Shown: positions 19,891-28,608 of the stretch, piece by piece | Layout of the letters: the number at the start of each line of letters is the position of its first letter | Numbering within the stretch: the stretch's first letter is position 1 | Assembly: GCF_004833285.1 (NCBI RefSeq) | Contig: NZ_STFG01000004.1 | Location: forward strand, 142,689 to 206,688 | DNA: 64,000 bases | Direction of reading: 5' to 3' | DNA from: Lampropedia puyangensis | Lineage (GTDB): Bacteria; Pseudomonadota; Gammaproteobacteria; Burkholderiales; Burkholderiaceae_C | Position numbers and translations under genes: made by a program | The notes under the pieces: model-generated | The model's input: the letters and a program-made list of their open reading frames with translations, nothing else | Told to the model about the DNA's origin: nothing | Databases searched by the model: none

Positions 19891-19968
19891 TACTACTTCC
19901 TCTTCAAACACTTGGATCTTCACTTTGGTAATCAACCTTGCATTTCTCGCTTTTCAGCAATTGAGAAT

Positions 19969-19995
19969 TAAGAAATGAATTTCTTTTTTTTGTTC
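19969..19995 (-). promoter_or_regulatory. Candidate sigma-E (ECF) promoter of degQ
   Basis: The minus strand reads GAACAA (19990-19995), a 16-nt spacer, then TCTTA (19969-19973). The sigma-E/AlgU consensus is GAACTT-N16/17-TCTGA or TCCAA. The core GAAC and spacing fit, and the -10 has one mismatch. It would give a leader of about 70 nt. This is weaker than the rpoE match. Confidence 0.4.
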
Positions 19996-20008
19996 CTGCA
20001 ATTACCAC

Positions 20009-20024
20009 AATATTCATGAATATT
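20009..20024. repeat. 16-bp perfect palindrome upstream of degQ
   Basis: AATATTCATGAATATT reads identically on both strands, 13 nt upstream of the candidate degQ -35. Nearby partial copies of the TTCATxAAT type follow within 40 nt, and a second dyad (AAGAAAT-GA-ATTTCTT) covers 19970-19985. The layout resembles a transcription factor operator, but no regulator is known. Confidence 0.4.
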
Positions 20025-20067
20025 TTCATAAATACTTTTTATTTCACATGAATGTTGGCAAACGAAT

Positions 20068-20109
20068 ACGCACAAAAAAGCCTGGCATTCACCAGGCTTT
20101 TTTGTGCGT
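20068..20109 (-). terminator. Strong terminator between rseA and degQ
   Basis: The 18-bp arms are perfect (ACGCACAAAAAAGCCTGG and its complement), with loop CATTCA. The stem begins 14 nt after the rseA stop. On the minus strand a GC-rich top is followed by six T residues within the lower stem. It should end the rpoE-rseA transcript. Confidence 0.8.
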
Positions 20110-20122
20110 GCGCTTTCAACAG

Positions 20123-20911
20123 TTAATTCGCAACAGAGCCATTTGCACTGGCATTGCGTAAAAAAGCCGCAGGAGGCTGCAGCGCAACCGTATTGCCATA
20201 CTGTCGACTGAGAATCTCGTCCAATTTAGGGTCTCGAATCACAATACCTGTTGGGTTTTGCGCATCTTGATTAAAAGTAGGCGCAGCCGCACGGTTAGCA
20301 ACAGCAATCACATTCGGTGAAGGCATTGGCATTACAGCTGATGCCACCTCTGGCACCACTACACTCGGGTTGTCGTTGCTCGAAGCCAATTGCACGGCTT
20401 GGCCTGCTCCACCACCTGTCAGCCCAGCAACACCGTTCCAACCTATGGCTGCAACAGCAGCCAAAGAGGCAAAACCTGCGACCATTTTCCAGCGGAAAAT
20501 CGAAGCATTGGCTGCCTGACTCCCAGTCACCGTCACCGAGGTCAACTGAGGAGCTGGTTGCAAAGCCTGTACTTCATCCAAAGTGGATTTCACCGCTGGC
20601 TCTGCAGCCAAGCGCTGACGAAAGGTATGCAAGAAAGCAGCGCTGTCTGCTGCTGCATGGTTCTGCCCTGGCGCACGCAAACACTCACCAATAATCTGGT
20701 ACGTTTCCCAAACCGGAAAAGACGTATGAGGCACCGCATTCGACATGTTTTGCGCCTCCAAACTTTGCATTAGGCGATCGCATTCACTGTCTGACAATTC
20801 GCCATCAGCCAGTGCAGAAAGCAGCAACTCCAAGCTGCTGTTGTCCATATCCTTGTTAGCCAAAACATTCTTCACGTGGGGGGAAGATGGGGGGGTGTGC
20901 TGCACCTGCAT
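20123..20911 (-). CDS. rseA: Sigma-E anti-sigma factor (RseA/MucA-like)
   Basis: The 262-residue single-pass inner-membrane protein holds the ECF sigma factor until envelope stress triggers its proteolysis. The cytoplasmic domain (about 22-75) has the RseA signature LLSALADGELSDSECDRLM. One transmembrane helix lies at about 143-162 (MVAGFASLAAVAAIGW). The periplasmic tail has the RDPKLDEILSRQYG segment near the end. The ATG at 20911 has GAGG at 6 nt; an ATG at 20848 is too close to its AAGG. It follows rpoE by 99 nt and is followed by a terminator. The usual third gene, rseB, is absent here. Family assignment is good; sequence conservation is low. Confidence 0.88.
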   Translation of the reverse strand: MQVQHTPPSSPHVKNVLANKDMDNSSLELLLSALADGELSDSECDRLMQSLEAQNMSNAVPHTSFPVWETYQIIGECLRAPGQNHAAADSAAFLHTFRQRLAAEPAVKSTLDEVQALQPAPQLTSVTVTGSQAANASIFRWKMVAGFASLAAVAAIGWNGVAGLTGGGAGQAVQLASSNDNPSVVVPEVASAVMPMPSPNVIAVANRAAAPTFNQDAQNPTGIVIRDPKLDEILSRQYGNTVALQPPAAFLRNASANGSVAN

Positions 20912-21010
20912 ACTGAACCTCAATTTGCTGAGAGGGCTCCACCACATGGAGTCACTCAATACCAGTCATCAATTACCAATTCCGACAAAAAAACCGTCGT
21001 ATCTCCAGCC

Positions 21011-21640
21011 TTACCATCGTTTACCGGTACGATTTTCCAAAAGCGGCTTGACCCTTGCAGAAATGGCCTCGCGCGCACGAAAAATACGAGAGCGAACCGT
21101 CCCAATAGGGCATTCCATCGCCTCGGAAATCGCGTCATAGCTCAAACCATCAATTTCTCGCAATGTGATCGCTTGCCGCAAGTCTTCTGGCAAATCTGCC
21201 ATCGCGGCGTTCACTGCTTCGGCAACTTCTTTGGCTGCTAATACTGTTTCGGGTGTTTCTGCTGAAGTTAGTTCCATCAAGCCTGCAGAATTTTCATCAT
21301 CATCGTCGCGAGATCGCAAAGCACTTTCTGTCACCGTAGGGTTGCGCTTCATATCGCTGAGCGTTTTCTTAGCTGTGTTAACAGCAATGCGATACAGCCA
21401 TGTATAAAACTGCGCATCACCCCGAAACTGATGCAAAGCTCGGTAAGCCCGAATAAACGTTTCCTGCGCGATGTCTTCCACCAAATCCGTGTCTCTCACC
21501 ATTCTGCCGATCAAGCGCTCAATACGCCTCTGGTATTTAACAACCAGCAGCTCAAAAGCCTTCTGCTCGCCGGCCAAAGTCCGCTGAACCAACAGCAAAT
21601 CACTTTGATCGTCACGGTTTGCCTGTGTTTTATCTGTCAT
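21011..21640 (-). CDS. rpoE: ECF sigma factor RpoE (AlgU-type)
   Basis: The alternative sigma factor directs the envelope stress response. The 209 residues have region 2 (about 20-95, VKYQRRIERLIGRMVRD then DLVEDIAQETFIRAYR, with the FYTWLYRIAVNTAKK segment). Region 4 (about 135-195) has LREIDGLSYDAISEAMECPIGTVRSRIFRAREA. It is clearly the RpoE/AlgU subgroup. No strong ribosome binding site precedes the ATG at 21640. A very good AlgU-type promoter lies about 150 nt upstream, so the gene is probably autoregulated. Co-oriented with rseA. The 5' leader of about 145 nt is long enough to hold post-transcriptional control. Confidence 0.96.
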   Translation of the reverse strand: MTDKTQANRDDQSDLLLVQRTLAGEQKAFELLVVKYQRRIERLIGRMVRDTDLVEDIAQETFIRAYRALHQFRGDAQFYTWLYRIAVNTAKKTLSDMKRNPTVTESALRSRDDDDENSAGLMELTSAETPETVLAAKEVAEAVNAAMADLPEDLRQAITLREIDGLSYDAISEAMECPIGTVRSRIFRAREAISARVKPLLENRTGKRW

Positions 21641-21790
21641 GCGAAATATCGTTGTTGTTGTCTGCAGTTAGTCTGCGCGCGCTGTCATCAACAGCATGTT
21701 CGATTGTTGTCCTGCTCTCGTTACCCATGGAAAACATACCACCATGCGACGCACCCCACGACCACTTTCCCGCTCTAAGGCACAAAGACG

Positions 21791-21817
21791 TTGGATACGC
21801 TAAACGCTAAACAGTTC
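21791..21817 (-). promoter_or_regulatory. AlgU/sigma-E-type autoregulatory promoter of rpoE
   Basis: The minus strand reads GAACTG (21812-21817), exactly 16 nt, then TCCAA (21791-21795). This matches AlgU-class promoters (GAACTT-N16-TCCAA) with one mismatch. The spacer is a tandem repeat of TTTAGCG plus TA. It lies about 150 nt upstream of the rpoE ATG, in the right orientation. Confidence 0.7.
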
Positions 21818-21862
21818 AAAACTGTCTCACCATTAAAGCAATGGTTCATGTAATGCCTGCAG

Positions 21863-22348
21863 TTATGTGTTGGGCTGCTCACAACGCCAAATCAACGCAC
21901 GCCGTAGTTCACCCCAACGCGACGGAGCCATGCTTTGATCGCACCACAACCATAATGAACTTGAGCCATGCGTTGAGCTCCATTCCCCACGGATCAACAC
22001 AAAATGCTGAGCATCCCAGATCACCTTGACAGTATTGAGTGCTACAAAAGACCCAGCCCATTGCTCAGAACACCAGAACCATTCACAACCGTCCCACTTA
22101 AGACTACCTGTAGGGGCATAGCGCCAATGGCGCGCCGCAACTAAACAACAGATCCCCCAAATAACCAAAGCAGCAATCACAATGACCCATTGCTGCCAAT
22201 AAGCAGTTGCAAGAATAGGACTCGTCCAGGCCAGAACAACTACGCCCACAGCAAGGCAAAGGCCAATTACAAAAATCCCCGCCTTCACGCTGCGTGAGAC
22301 GGGGAAATCGAACGCCAATGGCGCATATCGCGAATGAGCAACGTTCAT
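21863..22348 (-). CDS. Small two-helix membrane protein of unknown function (YgfX-like layout)
   Basis: The 161-residue product has a short N-terminus and two transmembrane helices (about residues 22-43 and 55-76). A soluble Trp-rich C-terminal half follows, with SLKWDGCEWFWC, VKVIWDAQHFVLIRG and WLWCDQS. Two adjacent helices plus a small beta-like tail resembles the YgfX/CptA group, but I cannot show homology. It sits between fabF (70-nt gap) and rpoE (222-nt gap) in the same direction and may be cotranscribed with the fab genes. The ATG at 22348 is used; an upstream TTG would add six residues. Unusually rich in Trp (12 residues). I do not assign a function. Confidence 0.7.
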   Translation of the reverse strand: MNVAHSRYAPLAFDFPVSRSVKAGIFVIGLCLAVGVVVLAWTSPILATAYWQQWVIVIAALVIWGICCLVAARHWRYAPTGSLKWDGCEWFWCSEQWAGSFVALNTVKVIWDAQHFVLIRGEWSSTHGSSSLWLWCDQSMAPSRWGELRRALIWRCEQPNT

Positions 22349-22418
22349 CACGGCAGGTTTAAACAAGAAGTATCTTGTCTACCCATGGAGCGCATGTACC
22401 CTCCACGGATCCGTCGCA

Positions 22419-23663
22419 TCACACGCGTTTGAATACCAGCGTACCGTTGGTGCCGCCGAATCCAAAGTTGTTCTTCACTGCGACATTGAGCTTTGCGTCA
22501 CGTGCCGTGTTGGCACAGTAATCCAAATCGCACTCTGGATCTGGATTGTGCAAATTGATTGTCGGAGGAATTTTCTGGTCATACAACGCCATCACGGTAA
22601 AGACGCTCTCCAGCCCTCCTGCTCCACCAAGCAAGTGTCCTGTCATCGACTTCGTGGAGCTAACCACCATGTTCTTGGCATGCTCGCCGAGCGCTGCTTT
22701 AATGGCATTGCTTTCATTCACATCGCCAAGCGGTGTAGATGTACCATGCGCGTTGAGGTAGTTCACTTCATCCGCATTGATTTTTGCGTTGCGCAATGCA
22801 TTGAGCATCGAGCGACGTGGACCATCAATATTGGGGGCCGTGATATGGCTGGCATCAGCACTCATGCCGTAACCGGCAACCTCTGCATAAATTTTGGCAC
22901 CCCGCGCTTTGGCGTGCTCATATTCTTCAAGCACCATCACGCCAGCACCTTCACCGAGGACGAAACCATCGCGATCACGATCCCAAGGACGTGAAGCAGC
23001 AGCAGGGTCATCATTGCGCGTTGACAAAGCCTTCATAGCAGCAAAACCACCTACACCCAATGGGCAAACGGTTGATTCGGCACCACCAGCGACGATGACA
23101 TCCGCATCGCCATACTCAATCAAGCGGGCACCTTCACCGATGCTATGCAAGCCAGTTGTGCAAGCAGTCACCAAAGACAGATTCGGCCCCTTGAGCCCTA
23201 AGCGAATAGAGACTTGACCTGCGACCAAATTAATGATGGTTGAAGGCACAAAGAAAGGGGAAATACGGCGTGCGCCCCGATTCATGAACTCGCCATGATT
23301 GGCTTCAATCAATGGCAAACCACCAATACCCGAGCCAATCACAACTCCGCAACGCTCGGCAAGCTCATCAGTCAGGACGTCCCGGCTGGGCAGACCTGAG
23401 TCAGCGTACGCTTGGTGTGCAGCAATAATCCCGTAATGGATGAATGTATCCATCGAGCGGGCTTCTTTGGCACTGATATACGGACTGATGTCAAGATCTC
23501 GGACTTCTCCAGCAATTTTTGCGGAAAAATCAGAAACATCAAATCTTGTGATCGGACCAATACCTGACTTACCAGCCAAGATATTAGACCAAGCCTCAGA
23601 TACGGTATTGCCAACAGGACTGACACATCCAAGCCCTGTGACAACGACTCTGCGTCGACTCAT
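22419..23663 (-). CDS. fabF: Beta-ketoacyl-ACP synthase II
   Basis: Condenses malonyl-ACP with acyl-ACP during fatty-acid elongation in the cytoplasm. The 414 residues are full family length. The catalytic triad is present: Cys168 in [13 protein letters not shown], His in [11 protein letters not shown], and His in [13 protein letters not shown]. The [15 protein letters not shown] tail is the standard end. The ATG at 23663 begins [12 protein letters not shown]; an upstream TTG gives three non-family residues. It follows acpP by 90 nt in the classic fabH-fabD-fabG-acpP-fabF order. Identity is certain. Confidence 0.97.
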   Translation of the reverse strand: MSRRRVVVTGLGCVSPVGNTVSEAWSNILAGKSGIGPITRFDVSDFSAKIAGEVRDLDISPYISAKEARSMDTFIHYGIIAAHQAYADSGLPSRDVLTDELAERCGVVIGSGIGGLPLIEANHGEFMNRGARRISPFFVPSTIINLVAGQVSIRLGLKGPNLSLVTACTTGLHSIGEGARLIEYGDADVIVAGGAESTVCPLGVGGFAAMKALSTRNDDPAAASRPWDRDRDGFVLGEGAGVMVLEEYEHAKARGAKIYAEVAGYGMSADASHITAPNIDGPRRSMLNALRNAKINADEVNYLNAHGTSTPLGDVNESNAIKAALGEHAKNMVVSSTKSMTGHLLGGAGGLESVFTVMALYDQKIPPTINLHNPDPECDLDYCANTARDAKLNVAVKNNFGFGGTNGTLVFKRV

Positions 23664-23753
23664 GCGGTGCAATCTTTCAATTGTAAATAGCGCCGCTCAC
23701 ATCGGAACTGGCGCCGAAGAAGAGGCGCAGCTGCTGCCTTAAACAGGCAACCA

Positions 23754-24014
<261 letters not shown>

Positions 24015-24028
24015 TCAATGAACCCGGG

Positions 24029-24057
24029 ATTTTAGTCTCTCTCACAGCATTTGTGAG
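24029..24057 (-). promoter_or_regulatory. Predicted sigma-70 promoter of acpP
   Basis: The minus strand reads CTCACA (24052-24057, 4/6 to TTGACA), 17 nt, then TAAAAT (24029-24034, 5/6 to TATAAT), 36 nt upstream of the acpP ATG. A TCTCACA/TGTGAGA dyad (24040-24058) overlaps the -35 and could be an operator. Sequence prediction only. Confidence 0.4.
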
Positions 24058-24172
24058 AAAAACCCGCCGCCCGGGCAATACGGCATAGGGTTAAAGCAGC
24101 CAAATGGTCCACTTTCACTACACACAGGGCATCGGTCATGTCGTGGCAAAACCGTGCAGCCTGTAATGTACA

Positions 24173-24907
24173 TTACATCAACATGCCTCCGTTGACGTGC
24201 AATTCTTGTCCTGTCACATACCCAGCCGCAGTAGATGCCAAATAGGCAGTTGCCGCAGCAATATCCTCAGGAGCACCCAAACGGCCTAAAGGAATCTGAG
24301 CCTTCAAAGCCGCATGTTGCGCTTCGGGCAAAGCCTCGGTCATATCGGTCGCAATAAAACCGGGCGCAATGCAATTAACGGTGATACCGCGACTGCCCAG
24401 CTCACGCGCCAAAGCGCGTGTCATGCCAGCCACGCCAGCCTTAGCAGCAGCGTAATTAGCCTGGCCAATATTACCCATAGCCCCCACCACACTGGTGATG
24501 CTGATGATGCGGCCATAACGCTGTTTCATCATGGGCTTGATGGCGGCGCGACTGACACGAAACACCGCATTGAGATTGGTATCCAAAACAGCATTCCAAT
24601 CATCATCTTTCATGCGCATCGCTAAGGTATCACGCGTAATGCCTGCGTTATTGACCAATACGTGTAAGGCACCAAATTCCTTCACGATATTCTCAATCAA
24701 CGCCTCTCCGGCGCCAGCCTCATTCACATTCAGCACAGCCCCTTTGGAGCCGCCGCCCAAGCCAGCAGAAATTTTTTCCGCACCAGCCTCCGTTGTGGCC
24801 GTTCCAATAACTGTGTAGCCTTGCGCAACGAGTTCTTTCGCAATCGCTGCGCCAATACCCCGTGATGCCCCAGTCACCAATGCAATTTGGGATGTTGTTG
24901 TATTCAT
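24173..24907 (-). CDS. fabG: 3-oxoacyl-ACP reductase
   Basis: NADPH-dependent reduction of beta-ketoacyl-ACP in fatty-acid elongation. A 244-residue short-chain dehydrogenase with the cofactor motif TGASRGIGAAI (12-22), NNAGITRD (86-93), and catalytic Ser139, Tyr152 and Lys156 (NYAAAKAG). It ends TGQELHVNGGMLM, standard for FabG. The ATG overlaps the fabD stop (ATGA), and an AAGGAG lies 8 nt upstream inside fabD, so translation is coupled. Located between fabD and acpP. Certain. Confidence 0.97.
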   Translation of the reverse strand: MNTTTSQIALVTGASRGIGAAIAKELVAQGYTVIGTATTEAGAEKISAGLGGGSKGAVLNVNEAGAGEALIENIVKEFGALHVLVNNAGITRDTLAMRMKDDDWNAVLDTNLNAVFRVSRAAIKPMMKQRYGRIISITSVVGAMGNIGQANYAAAKAGVAGMTRALARELGSRGITVNCIAPGFIATDMTEALPEAQHAALKAQIPLGRLGAPEDIAAATAYLASTAAGYVTGQELHVNGGMLM

Positions 24908-25857
24908 GCCAAAAACTCCTTAGTGGCCTGTAATGTAGTCAAGTCGAAAATCGACGCGGCCTCCAGATCAGCGCTGATGCGCTTGGTCATTCCGGCCAGC
25001 ACTTTACCTGGGCCACACTCGACCACATGGGTAATGCCACGCTGCTGCATGGCCAGCACACACTCGACCCAACGTACCGGACCAAACGCCTGACGATACA
25101 ACGCATCGCGAATCGCTGCAGCATCCTGAACAACCGCAACATCAATGTTGTTGATGACAGGGATGTTGGGCGCCTTCAATTCAATGGACTGCAATGCCGC
25201 CAACAGCTTGTCTGCCGCAGGTTTCATCAAACTGGAATGAAAAGGTGCAGACACCGGCAAAGGCAACACACGCTTAGCACCTGCAGCCTTCAATTCGGCT
25301 GCCGCAGCCTCTACACCCTCTTTCGTGCCAGCAATCACGGTTTGGCCTGGATCGTTGAAGTTCACCGCTTCTGCCACATCATGCCTGCCCTGAGCACGCA
25401 TCTGCTCTGTTACCTTCTCACAAATAACCTTCACTTGCTCTGCAGGTAAAGCCAGCACCGCAGCCATAGCACCAGCGCCAACAGGAACTGCTTCCTGCAT
25501 TGCTGCAGCGCGCAACCGCACCAAAGGCGCTGCCTGACTTAACGTCAATGCACCAGCAGCAACCAGTGCTGAATACTCTCCTAATGAATGCCCTGCTAAA
25601 GCCGCCGGCATTGCGCCACCCTCAGCCAGCCAAGCGCGCCAGGCAGCCACAGCAGCAACCAGCATGACCGGTTGGGTATTTGTCGTCAAAGCCAGTGCTT
25701 CTTTAGGCCCCTCATGGATGAGTTTGGCGACATCCTCATGCAAAGCGTCTGAGGCTTCTTGCAAAGCGCTCTGCACAGCAGGGTGATCGCCCCATGCGTC
25801 GAGCATGCCCACGGATTGCGAACCCTGGCCCGGAAAAACAAAAGCAAATGAGGTCAT
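24904..25857 (-). CDS. fabD: Malonyl-CoA:ACP transacylase
   Basis: Transfers malonyl from CoA to ACP, supplying the elongation donor. The 317 residues begin FAFVFPGQGSQSVGM. They carry the nucleophile Ser91 in LAGHSLGEYSALVAAG and the catalytic His in VSAPFHSSLMKPA near residue 200. The ATG at 25857 is the only start that matches the family. Upstream in-frame codons extend into the fabH 3' region. It overlaps fabG by four bases and follows fabH by 65 nt. Standard length and order. Confidence 0.97.
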   Translation of the reverse strand: MTSFAFVFPGQGSQSVGMLDAWGDHPAVQSALQEASDALHEDVAKLIHEGPKEALALTTNTQPVMLVAAVAAWRAWLAEGGAMPAALAGHSLGEYSALVAAGALTLSQAAPLVRLRAAAMQEAVPVGAGAMAAVLALPAEQVKVICEKVTEQMRAQGRHDVAEAVNFNDPGQTVIAGTKEGVEAAAAELKAAGAKRVLPLPVSAPFHSSLMKPAADKLLAALQSIELKAPNIPVINNIDVAVVQDAAAIRDALYRQAFGPVRWVECVLAMQQRGITHVVECGPGKVLAGMTKRISADLEAASIFDLTTLQATKEFLA

Positions 25858-25922
25858 GGTTATTCTGAAATGACTAAAACAAAAGGCAATACGTACGATG
25901 GCAACCGAATGCCAACCACACC

Positions 25923-26900
25923 TCACATTTGAACGACAACTGCGCCCCAAGTGAAACCACCGCCAACACCTTCCATCAACACCCTCTGACCCGCTTGAAT
26001 CTGACCGCTACGCACTGCGTGATCCAATGCCAAAGGAATCGATGCTGCTGAAGTATTACCGTGCTCGCCAACAGTCACCACCACACGCTCACTGGGTACG
26101 TGCAACTTGCGCGCGGTGCTCTGCATGATGCGGATATTGGCTTGATGCGGAACCAACCAGTCGATATCGTCCAATTGCAAACCCGCCTTCTCCAAAGCAG
26201 CGCGGGCCGCTTTATCGAGCAAGCCGACAGCCAATTTGAACACGGCCTGCCCATCCATATGCAACAGCGGCTCACCAATGATTTCACCGCCGTAGACATT
26301 GCCGGGCACACACAAAATTTCACGATAACGGCCGTCCGCATGGATATCGCTAGCGAGCACACCTGGAGTTGAAGAAGCCTCCAATACAACAGCCCCAGCA
26401 CCATCGCCGAAAAGCACGCAAGTCGTGCGGTCTTTGAAATTCAAGATGCGACTAAACACCTCTGCGCCGACCACCAACGCAGTTGTAGCCGTGCCTGCGC
26501 GAATCATCGCGTCAGCTACCGTCAAAGCATAAATAAAACCGCTACACACTGCCTGCACGTCAAATGCCGGACAACCATGAATGCCTAACTTATTTTGCAA
26601 AATGGTCGCCGTGGACGGAAACACCATATCTGGTGTTGAGGTCGCAACAATGATGAGGTCAATGTCCTCTGCACGCTTGCCAGCAGCCTCCAAAGCCCGC
26701 TGCGCAGCATGCAAGCCCAACTCACTACTAGGCACATCGCGCTCAGCAAAATGCCGGGCATGAATGCCTGTGCGCTCCACAATCCATTCATCAGAAGTCT
26801 CCACCCCGTCTTGCGCCAATTGGGCCGCCAACTCCTGGTTGGTCACTTTCTTCGGGGGCAAATAACTGCCTGTGCCTGTGATTTTTGAATAGATTTGCAT
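25923..26900 (-). CDS. fabH: Beta-ketoacyl-ACP synthase III
   Basis: Initiates fatty-acid synthesis by condensing acetyl-CoA with malonyl-ACP. The 325 residues carry the catalytic triad: Cys119 in [12 protein letters not shown], His in [12 protein letters not shown], and Asn in [16 protein letters not shown]. The C-terminal [14 protein letters not shown] is diagnostic. The ATG at 26900 begins [16 protein letters not shown], matching the family start. It follows plsX by 103 nt. Certain identity. Confidence 0.97.
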   Translation of the reverse strand: MQIYSKITGTGSYLPPKKVTNQELAAQLAQDGVETSDEWIVERTGIHARHFAERDVPSSELGLHAAQRALEAAGKRAEDIDLIIVATSTPDMVFPSTATILQNKLGIHGCPAFDVQAVCSGFIYALTVADAMIRAGTATTALVVGAEVFSRILNFKDRTTCVLFGDGAGAVVLEASSTPGVLASDIHADGRYREILCVPGNVYGGEIIGEPLLHMDGQAVFKLAVGLLDKAARAALEKAGLQLDDIDWLVPHQANIRIMQSTARKLHVPSERVVVTVGEHGNTSAASIPLALDHAVRSGQIQAGQRVLMEGVGGGFTWGAVVVQM

Positions 26901-27003
26901 AGAGAAAGGCGACCTATCAATCATTGGCGGGCCAGACACAAATGCTGCACTGAGCGCATAACGGCACCCAAAAAGCAACTATGCGATGGAGCCATCATGC
27001 TTC

Positions 27004-28089
27004 TCAGAACAACACACTGGCCTGCTGCACGCGGGCCTGAATTTTCTGCAGCAATTGGTTTTCTGCAGCATCAATGGCTTTGATCAGAGCACACTCAAAC
27101 GCCAGCTGATCTGCTGAACCATGGCTCTTAAAAACCAAACCACGCAATCCCAATAGCGCAGCGCCATTGTGGCGACGATGATCGAGACGGTTCTTGAAGG
27201 CATTGAGAACAGGCATAGCGACCAAAGCAGCCATCTTGGTCAAAGCATTACGTGAGAACTCCTCTTTGAGCACCTTGGAGACCATCGAGGCCAACCCCTC
27301 TGTCGCCTTCAAAGTCACGTTACCAACAAATCCATCACACACCACGATATCCGTAGTGCCCTTGAAAATGTCGTTGCCTTCCACATTGCCAAAATAATTG
27401 ATCAAAGACTTTTGTCCGGCCTCGCGCAACAATTCAGCTGCACGCTTGATCATTTCATTGCCCTTGATAGCTTCAGATCCGATATTCAGCAACCCGACAG
27501 TTGGCGCATCACGCCCTTTGAGGGCCATATCCAAAGCTGAACCCAAAACAGCAAACTGCAGCAAATGGTGCTCTGTGCAATCTACATTCGCGCCCAAGTC
27601 CAACACCGTCGTCGCGCCACCCGTCACATTAGGCATAGGGTACGCAATCGCAGGACGCTCAATACCGTCCATCGTTTTGAGCACATAGCGCGAAATCGCC
27701 ATCAATGCGCCAGTATTTCCAGCAGAAACGGCTGCCTGCGCACGCCCCGCTTTCACCGCTTCAATGGCCAAGCGCATGGAGGACTGTTTTTTGTGGCGCA
27801 TAGCCACTTCAACAGGATCATCCATGGCAACCACTTCTTCGGCATGCACAATCTCTGCGCGCTCATGCACAGCAGCAGTCAATGCCTCTTGGCGACCGAC
27901 CAGCAGCATACGCAGACTTGGATTGCGATCGAGCAGTTTCAGACAAGCAGGAACCGTGACTTCAGGCCCTGAGTCACCGCCCATGCAATCCACAGCTATC
28001 GTAGTTTCAGCGTTTGACAAAGCGTCAGACTTATTAGCACCCACCAGACGAAACAAAAGAGAGCCACATGAATACAGCCACTTCTTCAT
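27004..28089 (-). CDS. plsX: Phosphate acyltransferase PlsX
   Basis: Converts acyl-ACP to acyl-phosphate for phosphatidic-acid synthesis; a peripheral membrane enzyme. The family begins at [18 protein letters not shown], here near residue 31. [18 protein letters not shown] and [18 protein letters not shown] are further PlsX hallmarks. The 361 residues include about 29 extra at the N-terminus relative to the usual start. That suggests either a native extension or a real start nearer a TTG in ALSNAETT; neither has a strong ribosome binding site. It lies between rpmF (43-nt gap) and fabH, the conserved order. Confidence 0.95.
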   Translation of the reverse strand: MKKWLYSCGSLLFRLVGANKSDALSNAETTIAVDCMGGDSGPEVTVPACLKLLDRNPSLRMLLVGRQEALTAAVHERAEIVHAEEVVAMDDPVEVAMRHKKQSSMRLAIEAVKAGRAQAAVSAGNTGALMAISRYVLKTMDGIERPAIAYPMPNVTGGATTVLDLGANVDCTEHHLLQFAVLGSALDMALKGRDAPTVGLLNIGSEAIKGNEMIKRAAELLREAGQKSLINYFGNVEGNDIFKGTTDIVVCDGFVGNVTLKATEGLASMVSKVLKEEFSRNALTKMAALVAMPVLNAFKNRLDHRRHNGAALLGLRGLVFKSHGSADQLAFECALIKAIDAAENQLLQKIQARVQQASVLF

Positions 28090-28132
28090 CTCGCACTTAC
28101 GCCCAAGGGCGCAGGCTCAGCGCCTGTTGTAT

Positions 28133-28318
28133 TTAAACTTCTGCCGATTTGTTTTTCAACACACGACGGCCGCGGTAAAAGCCATCTGGACTGATGTGGT
28201 GACGCAGATGCACTTCACCGGTTGTTGGCTCAATCGCAATGCCTGGATTGGTCAAAGCGTTGTGTGAACGGTGCATGCCACGCTTGGATGGCGATTTTTT
28301 GTTTTGCTGAACGGCCAT
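28133..28318 (-). CDS. rpmF: 50S ribosomal protein L32
   Basis: The 61-residue basic ribosomal protein begins [20 protein letters not shown], the universal L32 start. There is no CxxC zinc motif after the GMHRSHNAL segment, so this is the zinc-independent form. An excellent AGGAG lies 6 nt upstream of the ATG at 28318. It leads the rpmF-plsX-fab cluster, coupling ribosome and membrane-lipid synthesis. A sigma-70 promoter is predicted 46 nt upstream. Confidence 0.98.
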   Translation of the reverse strand: MAVQQNKKSPSKRGMHRSHNALTNPGIAIEPTTGEVHLRHHISPDGFYRGRRVLKNKSAEV

Positions 28319-28364
28319 GTTGGGCTCCTGAAAGTCAAAAGCGCAGCCTCAAACGACGGCGCCT

Positions 28365-28392
28365 ACAATAAAAATTCTCGAAATCGGGTCAA
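28365..28392 (-). promoter_or_regulatory. Predicted sigma-70 promoter of rpmF-plsX-fab
   Basis: The minus strand reads TTGACC (28387-28392), a 16-nt spacer and TATTGT (28365-28370), 46 nt upstream of the rpmF start. The -35 is 5/6 and the -10 is 4/6 to consensus. It explains the 290-nt gap between yceD and rpmF, otherwise empty of recognisable genes. Confidence 0.5.
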
Positions 28393-28608
28393 AGCATGGC
28401 GACACTTGTCGCACCTGCTGGCCAGAATTCAACTGCATGAGGGCATCAAAAACACTATTACACCTGCAGTGCTTATGCAAATTCAATCCATTTACTCAAA
28501 CACTTCAAGCGCAAAATATAGAGTCCTTTTTGCGCAAAAGCTAACGATTATAAGCGAAGCAATCGCATACGCGCAATAGCCCGCATGCCTGCCGCACTTC
28601 GCCTGCTC

